The notes beneath the pieces were generated by a model, which was not told the origin of the DNA, did no database searches, and was given only the letters and a program-made list of their open reading frames with translations. Positions 9,115 to 18,251 of a stretch of 64,000 nucleotides of DNA are shown here, piece after piece; within the stretch, counting starts at the first letter, position 1, and each line of letters opens with the position of its first letter. The translations under genes and the position numbers were made by a program. Location: contig DATEMU010000003.1 in the NCBI GenBank assembly GCA_035275405.1, positions 372,001 to 436,000 of the forward strand. The letters run 5' to 3'. This stretch comes from Phycisphaerae bacterium. Its GTDB lineage: Bacteria > Planctomycetota > Phycisphaerae > UBA1845 > UTPLA1.

Positions 9115-9627
9115 TCAGCCCCGCGATCGGCTGGTCCTGGCGGGAGTAGCCGGGTTCGGCTGGCTCGTCGTATTCGCATCCAGCGCCTCTTCCAGAGCGT
9201 AGTAGAGGTCGGCGCCGCCGGCGCTCCACGACTCGTCGGACGACCATTCCTCTAAATCGGAAATCTCATCATCCATCGCGACAAGCACGGTCGTTTGCTG
9301 TTGGGTCATCTCGGGCCAAAGCGGCTGAACGTCCGCCTCCGCCATCATCATCGACGTCATCGCGGGTTGATGCCTCATCGCATACCAGCCGACGGTCACA
9401 CAGAGGGCCAACGCCGCGGCGGCGGCAAGCGTCCCGTGCCAGGCTTTCCAGGATCGAGCACCCGCACCACCGTGCATTCGCGCAAGTTCGCGGCGGGCGG
9501 CCTGTTTCGCGCGCGCAACGGCTTCGGCCGACGGAGCGGGAGTGACAAAACGGGCCAGCCACGCTTCGTTGGCTTCGATCTCTCCGAGTTGTCGCTCCTG
9601 CTCGTTCACGAATCCGTCTCCAGACAT
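9115..9627 (-). CDS. Putative anti-sigma factor (single-pass membrane protein)
   Basis: A 170-residue protein with a helical N-terminal cytoplasmic part (about 1-70), one membrane helix at about residues 75-93 (LAAAAALALCVTVGWYAM) and an acidic outer part. Position directly downstream of an ECF sigma gene and this topology suggest an anti-sigma factor. No zinc anti-sigma HxxxCxxC motif is visible. ATG 9627 is chosen; a GTG at 9654 would overlap the sigma gene by 19 nt. Confidence 0.65.
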   Translation of the reverse strand: MSGDGFVNEQERQLGEIEANEAWLARFVTPAPSAEAVARAKQAARRELARMHGGAGARSWKAWHGTLAAAAALALCVTVGWYAMRHQPAMTSMMMAEADVQPLWPEMTQQQTTVLVAMDDEISDLEEWSSDESWSAGGADLYYALEEALDANTTSQPNPATPARTSRSRG

Positions 9628-9629
9628 CG

Positions 9630-9654
9630 CACCGGTTAAGAGCCGGTGCCACAC
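9630..9654. repeat. Copy A of the GTGGCAC palindromic repeat
   Basis: The 19-bp palindrome CACCGGTTAAGAGCCGGTG is followed by CCACAC. It encodes the last residues (CGTGS) and the TAA stop of the ECF sigma gene. Related copies are at 18212, 23904 and 56607. Confidence 0.65.
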
Positions 9655-10226
9655 ATGATTTCTCGCAACTTCGCCAAGCCTCGATGTCCTCGGGCCAACG
9701 CCGTCCCCAACGGCACACCCGTCGCCTCGGCGATCTCCCTAAACGTCATCTGCGAAAAATGTCGCAGCATGATGGTCTCTCGTTCCGCGGCCGGCAGCTC
9801 GTTCAGCGCCGCGTGCAGGGCGTCCGCTTCCTCTCCACGCCTTAGCCCGGCGTCGACCGGCTCTTCCGCCGAGGCGAGATCGTCCATCGACGTCACGCCG
9901 GAGTGCCGCGCGCTTTCGGCATCCGACTCGACCAGGGCCAGGACCCTGGGCGAGCGGCCGAGCTTGCGGACGCGGTCGCGGGCCAGGTTCGCCGCAATCC
10001 GAAAGAGCCATGCCTCGAAGCGACCGTCGTGCTGGTAGACGCCGATCATCCTCACCAGCCGGACGAATACCTCCTGCATGAGGTCCTCGGCGTCCTGCCG
10101 GGAGCCGGTCATCCTGTAGAGAAAGCCGAAGATTCGGCCCGCAAAGTGCTCGACCAGGCGGTCCAGGCAGGCTGAATCGCCGCGCTGGGCTCCCAGGATC
10201 GCCGCCGACAGCGCTTCGCCGTCCAT
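9636..10226 (-). CDS. ECF-family RNA polymerase sigma factor
   Basis: A 196-residue group IV sigma factor. Region 2 is visible around LYRMTGSRQDAEDLMQEVF (about 36-54), and region 4 has LPAAERETIMLRHF followed by the HTH FREIAEATGVPLGTALARGH (about 140-185). The last few codons and the stop fall in a dispersed palindromic repeat. It heads a three-gene operon with a putative anti-sigma factor and a secreted protein, so it probably responds to an envelope signal. GAGG precedes the ATG by 4 nt. Confidence 0.9.
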   Translation of the reverse strand: MDGEALSAAILGAQRGDSACLDRLVEHFAGRIFGFLYRMTGSRQDAEDLMQEVFVRLVRMIGVYQHDGRFEAWLFRIAANLARDRVRKLGRSPRVLALVESDAESARHSGVTSMDDLASAEEPVDAGLRRGEEADALHAALNELPAAERETIMLRHFSQMTFREIAEATGVPLGTALARGHRGLAKLREIMCGTGS

Positions 10227-10359
10227 CAGACCTCACTTAGCCAAACGCTCCCCCCGGGCGTTAATTGCCAGGATTGTAAGTTCCGCCGGAGGGCTAGATT
10301 ACGAGAAAGAAGCAAAGACCGTAATGCCCGGTTCCCGCCGGAGAACTACGGTGTCCCTC

Positions 10360-10389
10360 TTGACAAACCAAATAGTTTGTATATACAAT
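10360..10389 (+). promoter_or_regulatory. Promoter of the marR-Fe-S operon
   Basis: A consensus -35 TTGACA (10360-10365) and a -10 TACAAT (10384-10389) are separated by 18 nt. The palindromic operator at 10377-10388 overlaps the -10, consistent with autorepression. Confidence 0.65.
10377..10388. promoter_or_regulatory. MarR-type operator 1
   Basis: TTGTATATACAA is a perfect 12-bp palindrome overlapping the -10 box of the marR promoter. A near copy lies before the next gene (10883-10894). MarR dimers bind palindromes of this kind; that this regulator binds here is inferred. Confidence 0.55.
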
Positions 10390-10423
10390 AACATCACGGC
10401 GGCATGAAGTGGGAGCCGAGCCT

Positions 10424-10864
10424 ATGCAAGCGATGATTAACAAGGTCGCCAGTGAGTGCGTTGCCGTTCGGCTACGCATGCTGAATCGCGTCATCACCAA
10501 CATCTATGACGATGCCATGCGGTTGCTCGACCTGAAGGTCAGCCAGATGAATATTCTGGTCGCCGCCGCCAAGATGGGGACGGCTCGCCCCATTGAAGTT
10601 TGCAAACATCTCCATCTCGATGTTTCCACCCTCAGCCGCAACGTCGAACGAATGAAGGCTCGTGGCTGGCTGGAAGTTGTGCCCGACGAGGATGGCCGCT
10701 CTCAGCCTTTTCGCCTGACAACGCAGGGACGCAAGCTCCTGGAAAAGGCACTTCCGGCCTGGAGCGAGGCGCAACAGCAGGTTAAGAAGGTTTTTGGGGA
10801 TGGGTTCGTAGAGCAGTTGAACCAAGCCATGAAGCGAGTCAGCAAAGGGGCCGCAGCAAAGTGA
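10424..10864 (+). CDS. MarR-family transcriptional regulator
   Basis: A 146-residue winged-helix repressor. The recognition region reads RPIEVCKHLHLDVSTLSRNV (about 55-74) followed by the wing EVVPDEDGRSQPFRLT. ATG 10424 has GGGAG 8 nt upstream; a GTG at 10409 is less likely. It probably represses itself and the following Fe-S/SCP2 gene through a shared palindrome. The ligand is unknown. Confidence 0.88.
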   Translation: MQAMINKVASECVAVRLRMLNRVITNIYDDAMRLLDLKVSQMNILVAAAKMGTARPIEVCKHLHLDVSTLSRNVERMKARGWLEVVPDEDGRSQPFRLTTQGRKLLEKALPAWSEAQQQVKKVFGDGFVEQLNQAMKRVSKGAAAK

Positions 10865-10882
10865 CTTTTTTTTCACATATAG

Positions 10883-10894
10883 TTGCATATACAA
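10883..10894. promoter_or_regulatory. MarR-type operator 2
   Basis: TTGCATATACAA differs by one base from operator 1 and shares the flanking ATAGTT context. It lies 13 nt before the ATG at 10908, adjacent to the AAGGAG ribosome site, where bound repressor could block transcription entering the gene. Confidence 0.5.
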
Positions 10895-10907
10895 CAAGGA
10901 GACAGCC

Positions 10908-12245
10908 ATGAAGCTCGAAGAACACCCGACCGTGCAGCGGATGCACCTCAAGGTCGTACCTTTCGATCCGCCGAAGAAGGAGTCGCTGGATGCCAGTTGG
11001 CTGAAGCAACTGGTTCTTGATGCAGGCGCCGATGACGTGGGATTTGTGGAGATCGGTAGACCCGCTTTGGACGATCAGCGCCAAAACATTCTCCAGGCGT
11101 TCCCCCACACTAAGACACTGATCAGCTTCGTGGTTTGCATGAATCGAGAGGCCATTCGGACACCGGCTCGCTCGGTCTCCAATAATGAATTCCACCATAG
11201 CGGGGATGAGGTCAATGACATTGCCCGGCGCGTGGTTCAGACTCTGGAAGACCGCGGAATCCGAGCAATGAACCCAGCGATGGGCTTCCCGATGGAGATG
11301 GATCGGTTCCCCGGCAAGGTTTGGGTCGTGTCACACAAGCCGGTCGCAGTGGCGGCAGGGCTGGGAATGATGGGCATTCACCGCAACGTGATCCATGAGA
11401 AGTTCGGCAATTTCATCCTGTTGGGGACCATCCTGTTGGATGCCGAGGTTTCAGAGTCCAGCCAGCCGATCAATTACAACCCTTGTCTGGAATGCAAACT
11501 GTGCGTGGCCGCATGTCCTGTGGGGGCCATCTCGCCGGAAGGGGATTTTAGCTTCTCGGCCTGTTACACCCATAACTACCGAGAGTTCATGGGCGGCTTC
11601 ACCAACTGGGTCGAGCAGGTAGCCGACAGCAAAAACGCCCGCGACTACCGCCGTCGGGTCAGCGATGCGGAGTCGGCCTCGATGTGGCAGAGCCTGTCCT
11701 ACGGCGCGAACTACAAAGCGGCTTACTGCCTGGCGGTCTGCCCAGCGGGAGAAAACGTCATCGGACCGTACATCACCGATCGGAAGGCACATATCAAAGA
11801 AATCGTGCGGCCGCTTCAAGAGAAGGAAGAGACGGTTTACGTCACCAAAAATTCCGACGCTGAGGATCATGTCGCGAAACGGTTCCCCCACAAGAAAATC
11901 AAGCACGTAGGCAACAGCCTGCGGCCGAACACCATAGGGGTTTTCCTCAGCGCAGTGCCGCACGTCTTCCAGCCGGGAAAGTCGGCGGGATTGAACGCCA
12001 CTTTCCACTTCACCTTCACCGGCCGTGAGCAGCGGCAGGCAACGGTCGTGATTCAAGAACAGAAGGTCAGCGTGAAAGAGGGGCATATCGGCCAGCCCGA
12101 TCTGCACGTTACCGCCGACTCGCAAGCGTGGATCGGCTTTCTGAGGAAGGAAAGAAACGTACTGTGGGCACTGCTGCGGCGGAAGATTCGGCTGGATGGC
12201 CCATTAAAGCTGCTGGTGGCGTTCGGAAAGTGCTTTCCCCAGTAA
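10908..12245 (+). CDS. 4Fe-4S protein fused to a C-terminal SCP2-like domain
   Basis: A 445-residue protein. The N-terminal part (to about 190) resembles the scaffold of epoxyqueuosine reductase and reductive dehalogenase relatives (GLGMMGIHRNVIHEKFGNF). A ferredoxin motif CLECKLCVAACP follows (about 192-203), then a second, reduced Cys cluster YCLAVCP (about 275-281). The last 110 residues (about 330-440, FHFTFTGREQRQATVV to RKIRLDGPLKLL) look like a sterol carrier protein 2 lipid-binding domain. Family knowledge suggests electron transfer to a hydrophobic substrate; the reaction is unknown. AAGGAG precedes the ATG. No partner reductase is adjacent. Confidence 0.75.
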   Translation: MKLEEHPTVQRMHLKVVPFDPPKKESLDASWLKQLVLDAGADDVGFVEIGRPALDDQRQNILQAFPHTKTLISFVVCMNREAIRTPARSVSNNEFHHSGDEVNDIARRVVQTLEDRGIRAMNPAMGFPMEMDRFPGKVWVVSHKPVAVAAGLGMMGIHRNVIHEKFGNFILLGTILLDAEVSESSQPINYNPCLECKLCVAACPVGAISPEGDFSFSACYTHNYREFMGGFTNWVEQVADSKNARDYRRRVSDAESASMWQSLSYGANYKAAYCLAVCPAGENVIGPYITDRKAHIKEIVRPLQEKEETVYVTKNSDAEDHVAKRFPHKKIKHVGNSLRPNTIGVFLSAVPHVFQPGKSAGLNATFHFTFTGREQRQATVVIQEQKVSVKEGHIGQPDLHVTADSQAWIGFLRKERNVLWALLRRKIRLDGPLKLLVAFGKCFPQ

Positions 12246-12340
12246 AGGTGGAGCGGATTACGGGTTTCTTCGTAGCAGCCGTAGCCCAGGGCCTCGAATC
12301 AGATGATGTCGTGCTGGGCCCAGAAGGGCTGTTGGACGCC

Positions 12341-12368
12341 TTGCAAACGCTGGCGAATCGGCTATAGT
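12341..12368 (+). promoter_or_regulatory. Promoter of rpmB
   Basis: TTGCAA (12341-12346) and TATAGT (12363-12368) with a 16-nt spacer lie 46 nt before the rpmB start codon, giving a short leader. Confidence 0.55.
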
Positions 12369-12414
12369 GAAGGGCTCGAAATCGATTTAGGACATCCCGC
12401 ATCGAAGGTGTATT

Positions 12415-12684
12415 ATGCCCCGTGTCTGTCACTTTACCGGCAAGCGAACCACCACCGGCCGCCAGTATACCCACCGCGGCAAGGCCAAGTACCTGGGCGG
12501 CGTCGGCACCAAGGTGACGGGCAAGACGAAGCGGAAGTTCAAACCGAACATCCAGCGGGTGCGGGCGGTTATCGACGGGCAGATTGTACGAATCAAGGTG
12601 TCAACCAAGGCGATCCGCATGGGGCTGATCAGCAAGCCGATGAAGCGGAATTACAAGCCTGAGGCACAAGCCGCCAGCGCCTGA
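12415..12684 (+). CDS. rpmB: 50S ribosomal protein L28
   Basis: An 89-residue ribosomal protein, recognised by its N-terminus PRVCHFTGKRTTTG, the basic stretch TKRKFKPNIQRVR and the C-terminal STKAIRMG. The N-terminal Cys is single, so this looks like the zinc-free or degenerate form. GAAGGTG lies upstream of the ATG. It is followed after 13 nt by gatC. Confidence 0.95.
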   Translation: MPRVCHFTGKRTTTGRQYTHRGKAKYLGGVGTKVTGKTKRKFKPNIQRVRAVIDGQIVRIKVSTKAIRMGLISKPMKRNYKPEAQAASA

Positions 12685-12697
12685 TACACTGGCGCCC

Positions 12698-13003
12698 ATG
12701 TCCGCGAAGATAGACCCCGAAAAAGTCCGGCATATCGCCCACTTGGCGAGGTTGAAATTGTCCGAGGAGGAGATTGCGCGCTTCGGGGCGCAGCTCGGCG
12801 GGATTCTCGAATACGTTGAGAAGTTGAACGAGGTCGATGTGACCGGCGTGGAGCCGACGGCGCATCCGCTGGACGTGTGCAATGTCCTGGCGGACGACGT
12901 ACCCGCCGCGTCGCTTGGCGTGGAAAAGGCCCTGGCCAACGCTCCGTCGCCGGCGCCGCCGTATTTCAAAGTGCCGAAGGTGCTGGATCAGGAGACGGCA
13001 TGA
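12698..13003 (+). CDS. gatC: Aspartyl/glutamyl-tRNA amidotransferase subunit C
   Basis: A 101-residue subunit that bridges GatA and GatB in the transamidosome, which converts Glu-tRNA(Gln) or Asp-tRNA(Asn) to the amide form. Family features are the N-terminal [16 protein letters not shown] helix and the [10 protein letters not shown] loop. Its TGA overlaps the gatA ATG. gatB is not in the window. Confidence 0.95.
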   Translation: MSAKIDPEKVRHIAHLARLKLSEEEIARFGAQLGGILEYVEKLNEVDVTGVEPTAHPLDVCNVLADDVPAASLGVEKALANAPSPAPPYFKVPKVLDQETA

Positions 13004-14409
13004 GCGGCTCGGCTACCGAACAAATCGGCGCGGCGCTGGAGCGGATCGCGCGGGTCGATCCACAGCTTCGATGTTGCCTGAGCACGCTCGACGATGATGC
13101 GAAGCGGCGGGCGGCGGCGCTCGATGGACAGCCCCAGAAGTCGGGGCCGCTGTTTGGCGCGCCCATTGCGGTGAAGGACAATATCTGCACCGCCGCGGGA
13201 ACAACGACCTGCGGGTCGAAGATCCTGGCGAATTATCGCTCGCCCTACGACGCGCATGCCATAGAGCGACTGCACGCGGCCGGGGCGGTCATTGTCGCCA
13301 AGACCAATCTCGATGAGTTCGCCATGGGCAGTTCCACCGAGAACTCCGGGTTTTTCACGACGAAAAACCCCTGGGATCCCGAGCGCGTACCGGGTGGGTC
13401 TTCCGGCGGATCGATCGCGGCCGTTGCATCGCGGATGGTCCCGTATTCGCTGGGTAGTGAGACCGGCGGGTCGGTGCGGCAGCCGGCATCGTTTTGCGGT
13501 GTGTGCGGGTTGAAGCCCACGTATGGACGCATTTCGCGCTACGGGCTCGTCGCCTTTGCCAGCAGTCTGGATCAGATCGGGCCGGCGGCGGTGGATGTTC
13601 GGGGCGTGGCGGAGCTAATGCGTGCGATCGCCGGTCGCGATCCGCGCGATTCGACGAGCGTCGACGAACCGGTGCCCGATTACGTCGCGATGCTGGATGA
13701 GCCGGTTGGAAAGATGCGGATCGGCTTTGCCCGCGAGTATTTCGGCGAGGGATTGCACCCGGAGACGCGCCAAGCGGTTGAGGCGGCGATTGAGGTTTAC
13801 AAGAAGCTGGGGGCGGAGGTCTTTGAAATCTCGCTGCCGCACAGCCCGTACGTCATCGCGTGTTATTACCTCGTCTGCACGGCGGAGGCGTCGAGCAACC
13901 TGGCGCGATTCGACGGTGTCCGCTATGGCCATCGAGCCGCGAATCCCACCGACTACATTGATCTGTATAGCGCGTCGCGCGAGGAAGGCTTCGGCGCGGA
14001 GGTCAAGCGGCGGATCATGCTGGGGACATTCGCGCTGTCCAGCGGGTATTACGACGCGTATTACCTCAAGGCCCTTAAGGTACGGACGCTCATCAAGCGC
14101 GACTTCGTCGAGGCTTTCAAAAAGTGCGACGTAATCCTCTCGCCGACGACGCCGACGCCGGCGTTTAAGCTCGGCGAGAAAGCGGATGACCCGCTGGCGA
14201 TGTACCTCGCGGATATCTACAACTGCGCCGCGAACCTCGCGGGTATCCCGGCGATCTCGATTCCGTGCGGATCTACTGCGTCAGGCCTGCCGATCGGGTT
14301 GCAATTGATGGGCCCGCATTTCGGCGAGGGGCGGGTACTCCAGATCGCCAACGCCTACCAGGAGGCCACGTCGCATCATCATCGCCAACCGCCGATTTGC
14401 GCGAAGTAG
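13000..14409 (+). CDS. gatA: Aspartyl/glutamyl-tRNA amidotransferase subunit A
   Basis: A 469-residue amidase-signature enzyme that supplies ammonia from glutamine to the tRNA-bound acid. The Ser-cisSer-Lys triad is visible: Lys in APIAVKDN (about 58), Ser in PGGSSGGS (about 134) and the nucleophile Ser in [16 protein letters not shown] (about 158). The start overlaps the gatC stop (ATGA). The length is normal. Confidence 0.96.
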   Translation: MSGSATEQIGAALERIARVDPQLRCCLSTLDDDAKRRAAALDGQPQKSGPLFGAPIAVKDNICTAAGTTTCGSKILANYRSPYDAHAIERLHAAGAVIVAKTNLDEFAMGSSTENSGFFTTKNPWDPERVPGGSSGGSIAAVASRMVPYSLGSETGGSVRQPASFCGVCGLKPTYGRISRYGLVAFASSLDQIGPAAVDVRGVAELMRAIAGRDPRDSTSVDEPVPDYVAMLDEPVGKMRIGFAREYFGEGLHPETRQAVEAAIEVYKKLGAEVFEISLPHSPYVIACYYLVCTAEASSNLARFDGVRYGHRAANPTDYIDLYSASREEGFGAEVKRRIMLGTFALSSGYYDAYYLKALKVRTLIKRDFVEAFKKCDVILSPTTPTPAFKLGEKADDPLAMYLADIYNCAANLAGIPAISIPCGSTASGLPIGLQLMGPHFGEGRVLQIANAYQEATSHHHRQPPICAK

Positions 14410-14435
14410 TTATCCGGGGTAATGGCCCTTCGAAT

Positions 14436-15431
14436 TTAGACCTCCCCCTTGAGTCTCCGGGTCATCAACTCGGTCAGTGTCGCGATCACTTCCTTGCCTT
14501 CGAAGAGCACGCCGTGGACCGCCTCGGTGATGGGCATTTCCACGCCGTGCCGCTGGGCAAGTTGGTGGACGCTCTTCGTCGTGGGGATGCCCTCGATGAC
14601 CGATGGCGTCGACCCAATCACGTCTGTGACCTTGCGGCCCTGGCCGATGAGCTGACCGGCCGAGCGATTGCGGCCCAGTGGCGAGACGCAGGTGGTGACG
14701 AGATCGCCCAGACCGGCGAGACCGGCGAAGGTGTCGTGCTGGGCCCCCATGGCGACGCCGAGGCGGGTTATTTCGACGAGACCTCGCGTAAGCAGAGCGG
14801 CTTTGGCGTTGTCCCCGGCCTTCAGGCCGTCGATGATGCCCGCGGCCAGGGCGATAATGTTCTTGGCCGCGCCGGCGATCTCGACTCCCAGCAGGTCGTC
14901 ATTCGTGTAGACGCGGAACCACTGCGAAGAAAAGGTCTCTTGGACATTGCGGGCAAGTTCGAGGTCGTCGCTCGCGGCCACGACGGTGGCGGGCATGCAG
15001 CGGGCCAGTTCCGCGGCGATGCTGGGCCCGCTCAGAGCGGTCACGGACACGGGCCCGACGCACTCGCGAATGATCTCACTGGGCCGCATCAGTGTTTCGT
15101 TTTCGATGCCCTTGGCGACATTGACGACGGGCGTGCCGCGCGGGAATGCGGGGGCGATCCGCTGCCAGACGCTGCGCATGAACTGACAGGGAACGGCCGA
15201 GACGACGACCTCCGCGTTCGCGAAAACCGCCGCGGCATCCGTCGTGAAGGACACCCGATCGGGGATCTTCAGCCCCGGCAGATAGCGCCGGTTCTCGTGC
15301 GTCGCCTTCATGGCCTCGACGTTCTGCCGGTCGTTGCCCCAAAGGCGGACACGGACGCCGCGGTCCGCGAGCATGACGGAACAGACGGTGGCCATCTGAC
15401 CGTCGCCGATCATGGCGACTTGTTCGAACAT
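14436..15431 (-). CDS. gpsA: Glycerol-3-phosphate dehydrogenase [NAD(P)+]
   Basis: A 331-residue enzyme making sn-glycerol 3-phosphate from dihydroxyacetone phosphate for membrane lipid synthesis. The nucleotide-binding turn is GDGQMA, somewhat unlike the usual GAGxWG. Catalytic and family motifs are VNVAKGIE, LSGPSIAAE, GAAKNIIALAAGI and the C-terminal GLGDLVTTC and GRNRSAG. It converges with gatA (26 nt apart). I see no clear ribosome site before ATG 15431. Confidence 0.94.
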   Translation of the reverse strand: MFEQVAMIGDGQMATVCSVMLADRGVRVRLWGNDRQNVEAMKATHENRRYLPGLKIPDRVSFTTDAAAVFANAEVVVSAVPCQFMRSVWQRIAPAFPRGTPVVNVAKGIENETLMRPSEIIRECVGPVSVTALSGPSIAAELARCMPATVVAASDDLELARNVQETFSSQWFRVYTNDDLLGVEIAGAAKNIIALAAGIIDGLKAGDNAKAALLTRGLVEITRLGVAMGAQHDTFAGLAGLGDLVTTCVSPLGRNRSAGQLIGQGRKVTDVIGSTPSVIEGIPTTKSVHQLAQRHGVEMPITEAVHGVLFEGKEVIATLTELMTRRLKGEV

Positions 15432-15496
15432 GGGGGCATTATCGTTTAATGGGCAGCAAACTCAACCGTGGCTTGGCGGCATAATTGAGCGATTTG

Positions 15497-16417
15497 TTAC
15501 CGTCTAGTCCGTTGCGGCTGCATGATCTCGATGAACCGCCGGGCGGGCGGGGAGAGGAAGCGGTCTTTGCGCGTGACGACGCCGTACGTGCGGCGCTGGA
15601 AATAGGCGTTGAGCGGGACTCGCGCGAGCCGCTCTTTGCCCGTCAGGCATATGCTGGTAACGATCGAGACGCCCACGCCCATCTGCACGTATTTCTTGAT
15701 GACCTCCCATCCGCCGGCCTCCAGGCCAATCTCATAATTGAGCCCGCGCTTTTTGAAGGCCTCGTCCACGAGCCGCCACGTGGTCAGGGCCTTGGGCGGG
15801 AGGATCAACGGGTATTGGCTGATGGCTTCCAGCGTCACGCCGCGACGCTTGGCCAGCGGATGACGGGGCGCGGTAATAAGCACGGGATCAAACGTAAACA
15901 AAGGCTGATAAATAATGTCGTCGGGCTGGTCGAGCATCGAGCCAACCGCGAAATCGACGTCGCCGGATCGGAGCATCGCCAGCCCATCGCGGCCGGGGAC
16001 GTTGTGCAGCTTCACCTCGACGCGGGGGTGCGCCCGGGCAAAGCGCTGCACAAAGCGGGGCAGGACATAGAGGATCGTGGCTTCGCCGGCGGCGATGTCG
16101 AGTCGGCCGGTCTCGACGCGATCGTGCCGGGCAGTGAAGGCCTCGTGGAGGGAATCCATGGCCTCGACGAGCGGGGCGGCGAGCTTGAAGAGGGCCTGAC
16201 CGTCGGCGGTGAGCGTGATCTTCGGTCCGCGTCGGGCGAAGAGCGTGGCGTGAAATTCGCGTTCCAGGGCCTGGATTTGAAGCGAGACGGAGGGCTGGGT
16301 GAGGTCCATCCGCTGCGCGGCGCGGGAGACGCTGCCCGCCTGGGCGGCGTAGCAAAAGCCCCGCAGTTGTTGCAGGCGGTTCTGTTTGTAGTAGTGGGTG
16401 GCGGTTCGGGTCGGCAT
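15497..16417 (-). CDS. LysR-family transcriptional regulator (CysB-like)
   Basis: A 306-residue regulator. The winged HTH lies at about 17-75 ([21 protein letters not shown]) and a periplasmic-binding-protein-like effector domain spans about 100-300. GAGGAG lies 8 nt before the ATG. It is transcribed divergently from aceB, and a 15-bp palindrome lies in the shared upstream region. That layout suggests it controls itself and the glyoxylate shunt; the co-inducer is unknown. Confidence 0.88.
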   Translation of the reverse strand: MPTRTATHYYKQNRLQQLRGFCYAAQAGSVSRAAQRMDLTQPSVSLQIQALEREFHATLFARRGPKITLTADGQALFKLAAPLVEAMDSLHEAFTARHDRVETGRLDIAAGEATILYVLPRFVQRFARAHPRVEVKLHNVPGRDGLAMLRSGDVDFAVGSMLDQPDDIIYQPLFTFDPVLITAPRHPLAKRRGVTLEAISQYPLILPPKALTTWRLVDEAFKKRGLNYEIGLEAGGWEVIKKYVQMGVGVSIVTSICLTGKERLARVPLNAYFQRRTYGVVTRKDRFLSPPARRFIEIMQPQRTRR

Positions 16418-16435
16418 GGCGGGCGCTCCTCAACT

Positions 16436-16450
16436 ATTAGTATTACTAAT
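16436..16450. promoter_or_regulatory. LysR-type operator between lysR-like gene and aceB
   Basis: ATTAGTATTACTAAT is a perfect 15-bp palindrome of the T-N11-A type bound by LysR proteins. It is 19 nt upstream of the regulator's start codon and 151 nt upstream of aceB, inside a strongly AT-rich patch (16436-16480). Confidence 0.5.
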
Positions 16451-16601
16451 ATTATTTATTGAAATGATTGATTTGTCAAATACTTACACTTCCGGTAAGG
16501 ATCAGACAGGTGTTCGTCAGGTCTCCGTGGAGGGGATGGGTGGGGGTTTCGTACGCGCGAGGTCCCCGGATTCGTGTTTTTTGGAAAGAAGGAGCTGCGG
16601 C

Positions 16602-18209
16602 ATGGCGGCCACGGCACAAGCGAGCAGAGACGCAGGCGTGCGCATCAACGGGCGCGTGACACCGGAATACGCGGCGATTCTTTCGCCCGAGGCTCTGGAG
16701 TTCGTCGCCTCGCTGCATCGCGCGTTCTCGGACCGGCGCAATCAATTGCTTGAGCAACGCCGGCGTCGCCAGGCGGAGATAAACGCCGGACGAATGCCGG
16801 ATTTCCTGCCCGAAACGCGCACCATCCGGGAAGGGGATTGGCGGATCGCCTCGATTCCAAAAGAGATCGAAGACCGCCGCGTCGAAATCACGGGGCCCGT
16901 CGAGCGCAAAATGGTCATCAACGCCCTGAATAGCGGGGCGAAGGTCTTCATGGCGGATTTCGAGGATTCCCACAGCCCGACGTGGGACAACACACTTCAA
17001 GGGCAGATCAACCTGTGCGACGCGGTGCGGCGGCGCATCTCGTATGTCAGCCCGGAGGGCAAGAACTACAAGTTGAACGACCAGACCGCGGTGCTCTTCG
17101 TCCGTCCGCGCGGCTGGCACCTGCCGGAAAAACACGTCCTCGTCGACGGCCGACCGATCATCGGCGGGCTCTTCGATTTCGGGCTGTATTTTTTCCACAA
17201 CGCACGGGAGTTGCTCGACCGCGGCACCGGGCCATACTTCTATTTGCCCAAGCTGGAATCCCATCTGGAGGCGCGGTTGTGGAATGACGTTTTCGTCATG
17301 GCCCAGGAAACGCTCGGCATCCCGCGGGGGACAATCAAGGCCACGGTCCTGATCGAGACGATCCTCGCCGCGTTTGAGACAGAGGAAATCCTGTACGAAC
17401 TGCGCGACCATTCCGCGGGGCTCAACTGCGGTCGTTGGGACTACATCTTCAGCTTCATCAAGAAGTTCAGCCGCCGGCCGGATTACGTCCTGCCCGACCG
17501 TGCGCAAGTGACGATGACCGTGCCCTTCATGCGGGCCTATTCGCAGCACGTGATAAAGTCGTGTCACCAGCGCGGGGCGCACGCGATGGGTGGCATGGCC
17601 GCGCAGATTCCAATCAAGAACGATCCGGCGGCAAACGAGGCGGCCCTCGCCAAGGTCCGTGCCGACAAGGAGCGAGAGGCAGGCGACGGTCACGACGGCA
17701 CGTGGGTCGCGCATCCGGGACTCGTGCCGATCGCGATGCAAGTGTTCAACGCGAAGATGCCGACGGCGAATCAGATCGCGCGGCTGCGCGAGGACGTAAA
17801 CGTGACGGCGGTGGACCTACTCGCCGTGCCGTGCGGGGAGATCACCGAAGCCGGTCTGCGGACAAACGTAAACGTCGGCGTGCAATATCTCGAGGCGTGG
17901 CTGGGCGGGAACGGCTGCGTACCGCTCTACAACCTGATGGAGGATGCGGCGACGGCGGAGATCTCGCGGACGCAGATCTGGCAGTGGATTCACCACGCGG
18001 GCGGCACGCTGACCGACGGGCGAAGGGTGACAGCGGAGCTGTTTCGCAAGGTCATGGAAGAGGAATTGGCGAAGATCCGCGCGGCGCTGGGGGCGTCGCG
18101 TTTCGATAACGGCTGTTTCAAGCGGGCGGCGGAGTTGTTCGACCGGTTGTCCACGGCGGATGAACTGGCGGATTTCCTGACGCTGCCGGCGTACGAGTAC
18201 TTGGATTAA
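16602..18209 (+). CDS. aceB: Malate synthase A
   Basis: Condenses glyoxylate and acetyl-CoA to malate. The 535-residue product has the normal length for form A and carries the family signature [16 protein letters not shown] at about 268-283. Other markers are the N-terminal [14 protein letters not shown] and [14 protein letters not shown] 16602 has AAGGAG 7 nt upstream. A longer in-frame extension to 16398 runs through the divergent promoter and is rejected. It is followed after 42 nt by aceA; together they form the glyoxylate bypass for growth on acetate or fatty acids. Confidence 0.96.
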   Translation: MAATAQASRDAGVRINGRVTPEYAAILSPEALEFVASLHRAFSDRRNQLLEQRRRRQAEINAGRMPDFLPETRTIREGDWRIASIPKEIEDRRVEITGPVERKMVINALNSGAKVFMADFEDSHSPTWDNTLQGQINLCDAVRRRISYVSPEGKNYKLNDQTAVLFVRPRGWHLPEKHVLVDGRPIIGGLFDFGLYFFHNARELLDRGTGPYFYLPKLESHLEARLWNDVFVMAQETLGIPRGTIKATVLIETILAAFETEEILYELRDHSAGLNCGRWDYIFSFIKKFSRRPDYVLPDRAQVTMTVPFMRAYSQHVIKSCHQRGAHAMGGMAAQIPIKNDPAANEAALAKVRADKEREAGDGHDGTWVAHPGLVPIAMQVFNAKMPTANQIARLREDVNVTAVDLLAVPCGEITEAGLRTNVNVGVQYLEAWLGGNGCVPLYNLMEDAATAEISRTQIWQWIHHAGGTLTDGRRVTAELFRKVMEEELAKIRAALGASRFDNGCFKRAAELFDRLSTADELADFLTLPAYEYLD

Positions 18210-18211
18210 CG

Positions 18212-18237
18212 AACCGGCTAATAACCTGTTCCACACT
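18212..18237. repeat. Copy B of the GTGGCAC palindromic repeat
   Basis: AACCGGCTAATAACCTGTT followed by CCACACT lies just after the aceB stop codon and before the aceA ribosome site. It is a diverged copy of the repeats at 9630, 23904 and 56607. It might act as a transcript hairpin between the two genes. Confidence 0.5.
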
Positions 18238-18251
18238 TGGGAGGGACTCAA

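Noticed and set aside
16436..16450. Xanthomonas-type LexA box (TTAG-N6-TACTA)
   Set aside because: The palindrome shares ATTAG and ACTAAT halves, but the spacing differs and it lies between a LysR gene and aceB, so a LysR operator fits better.
16476..17741. 421-residue minus-strand frame
   Set aside because: Shadow of aceB, which is unambiguous on the other strand.
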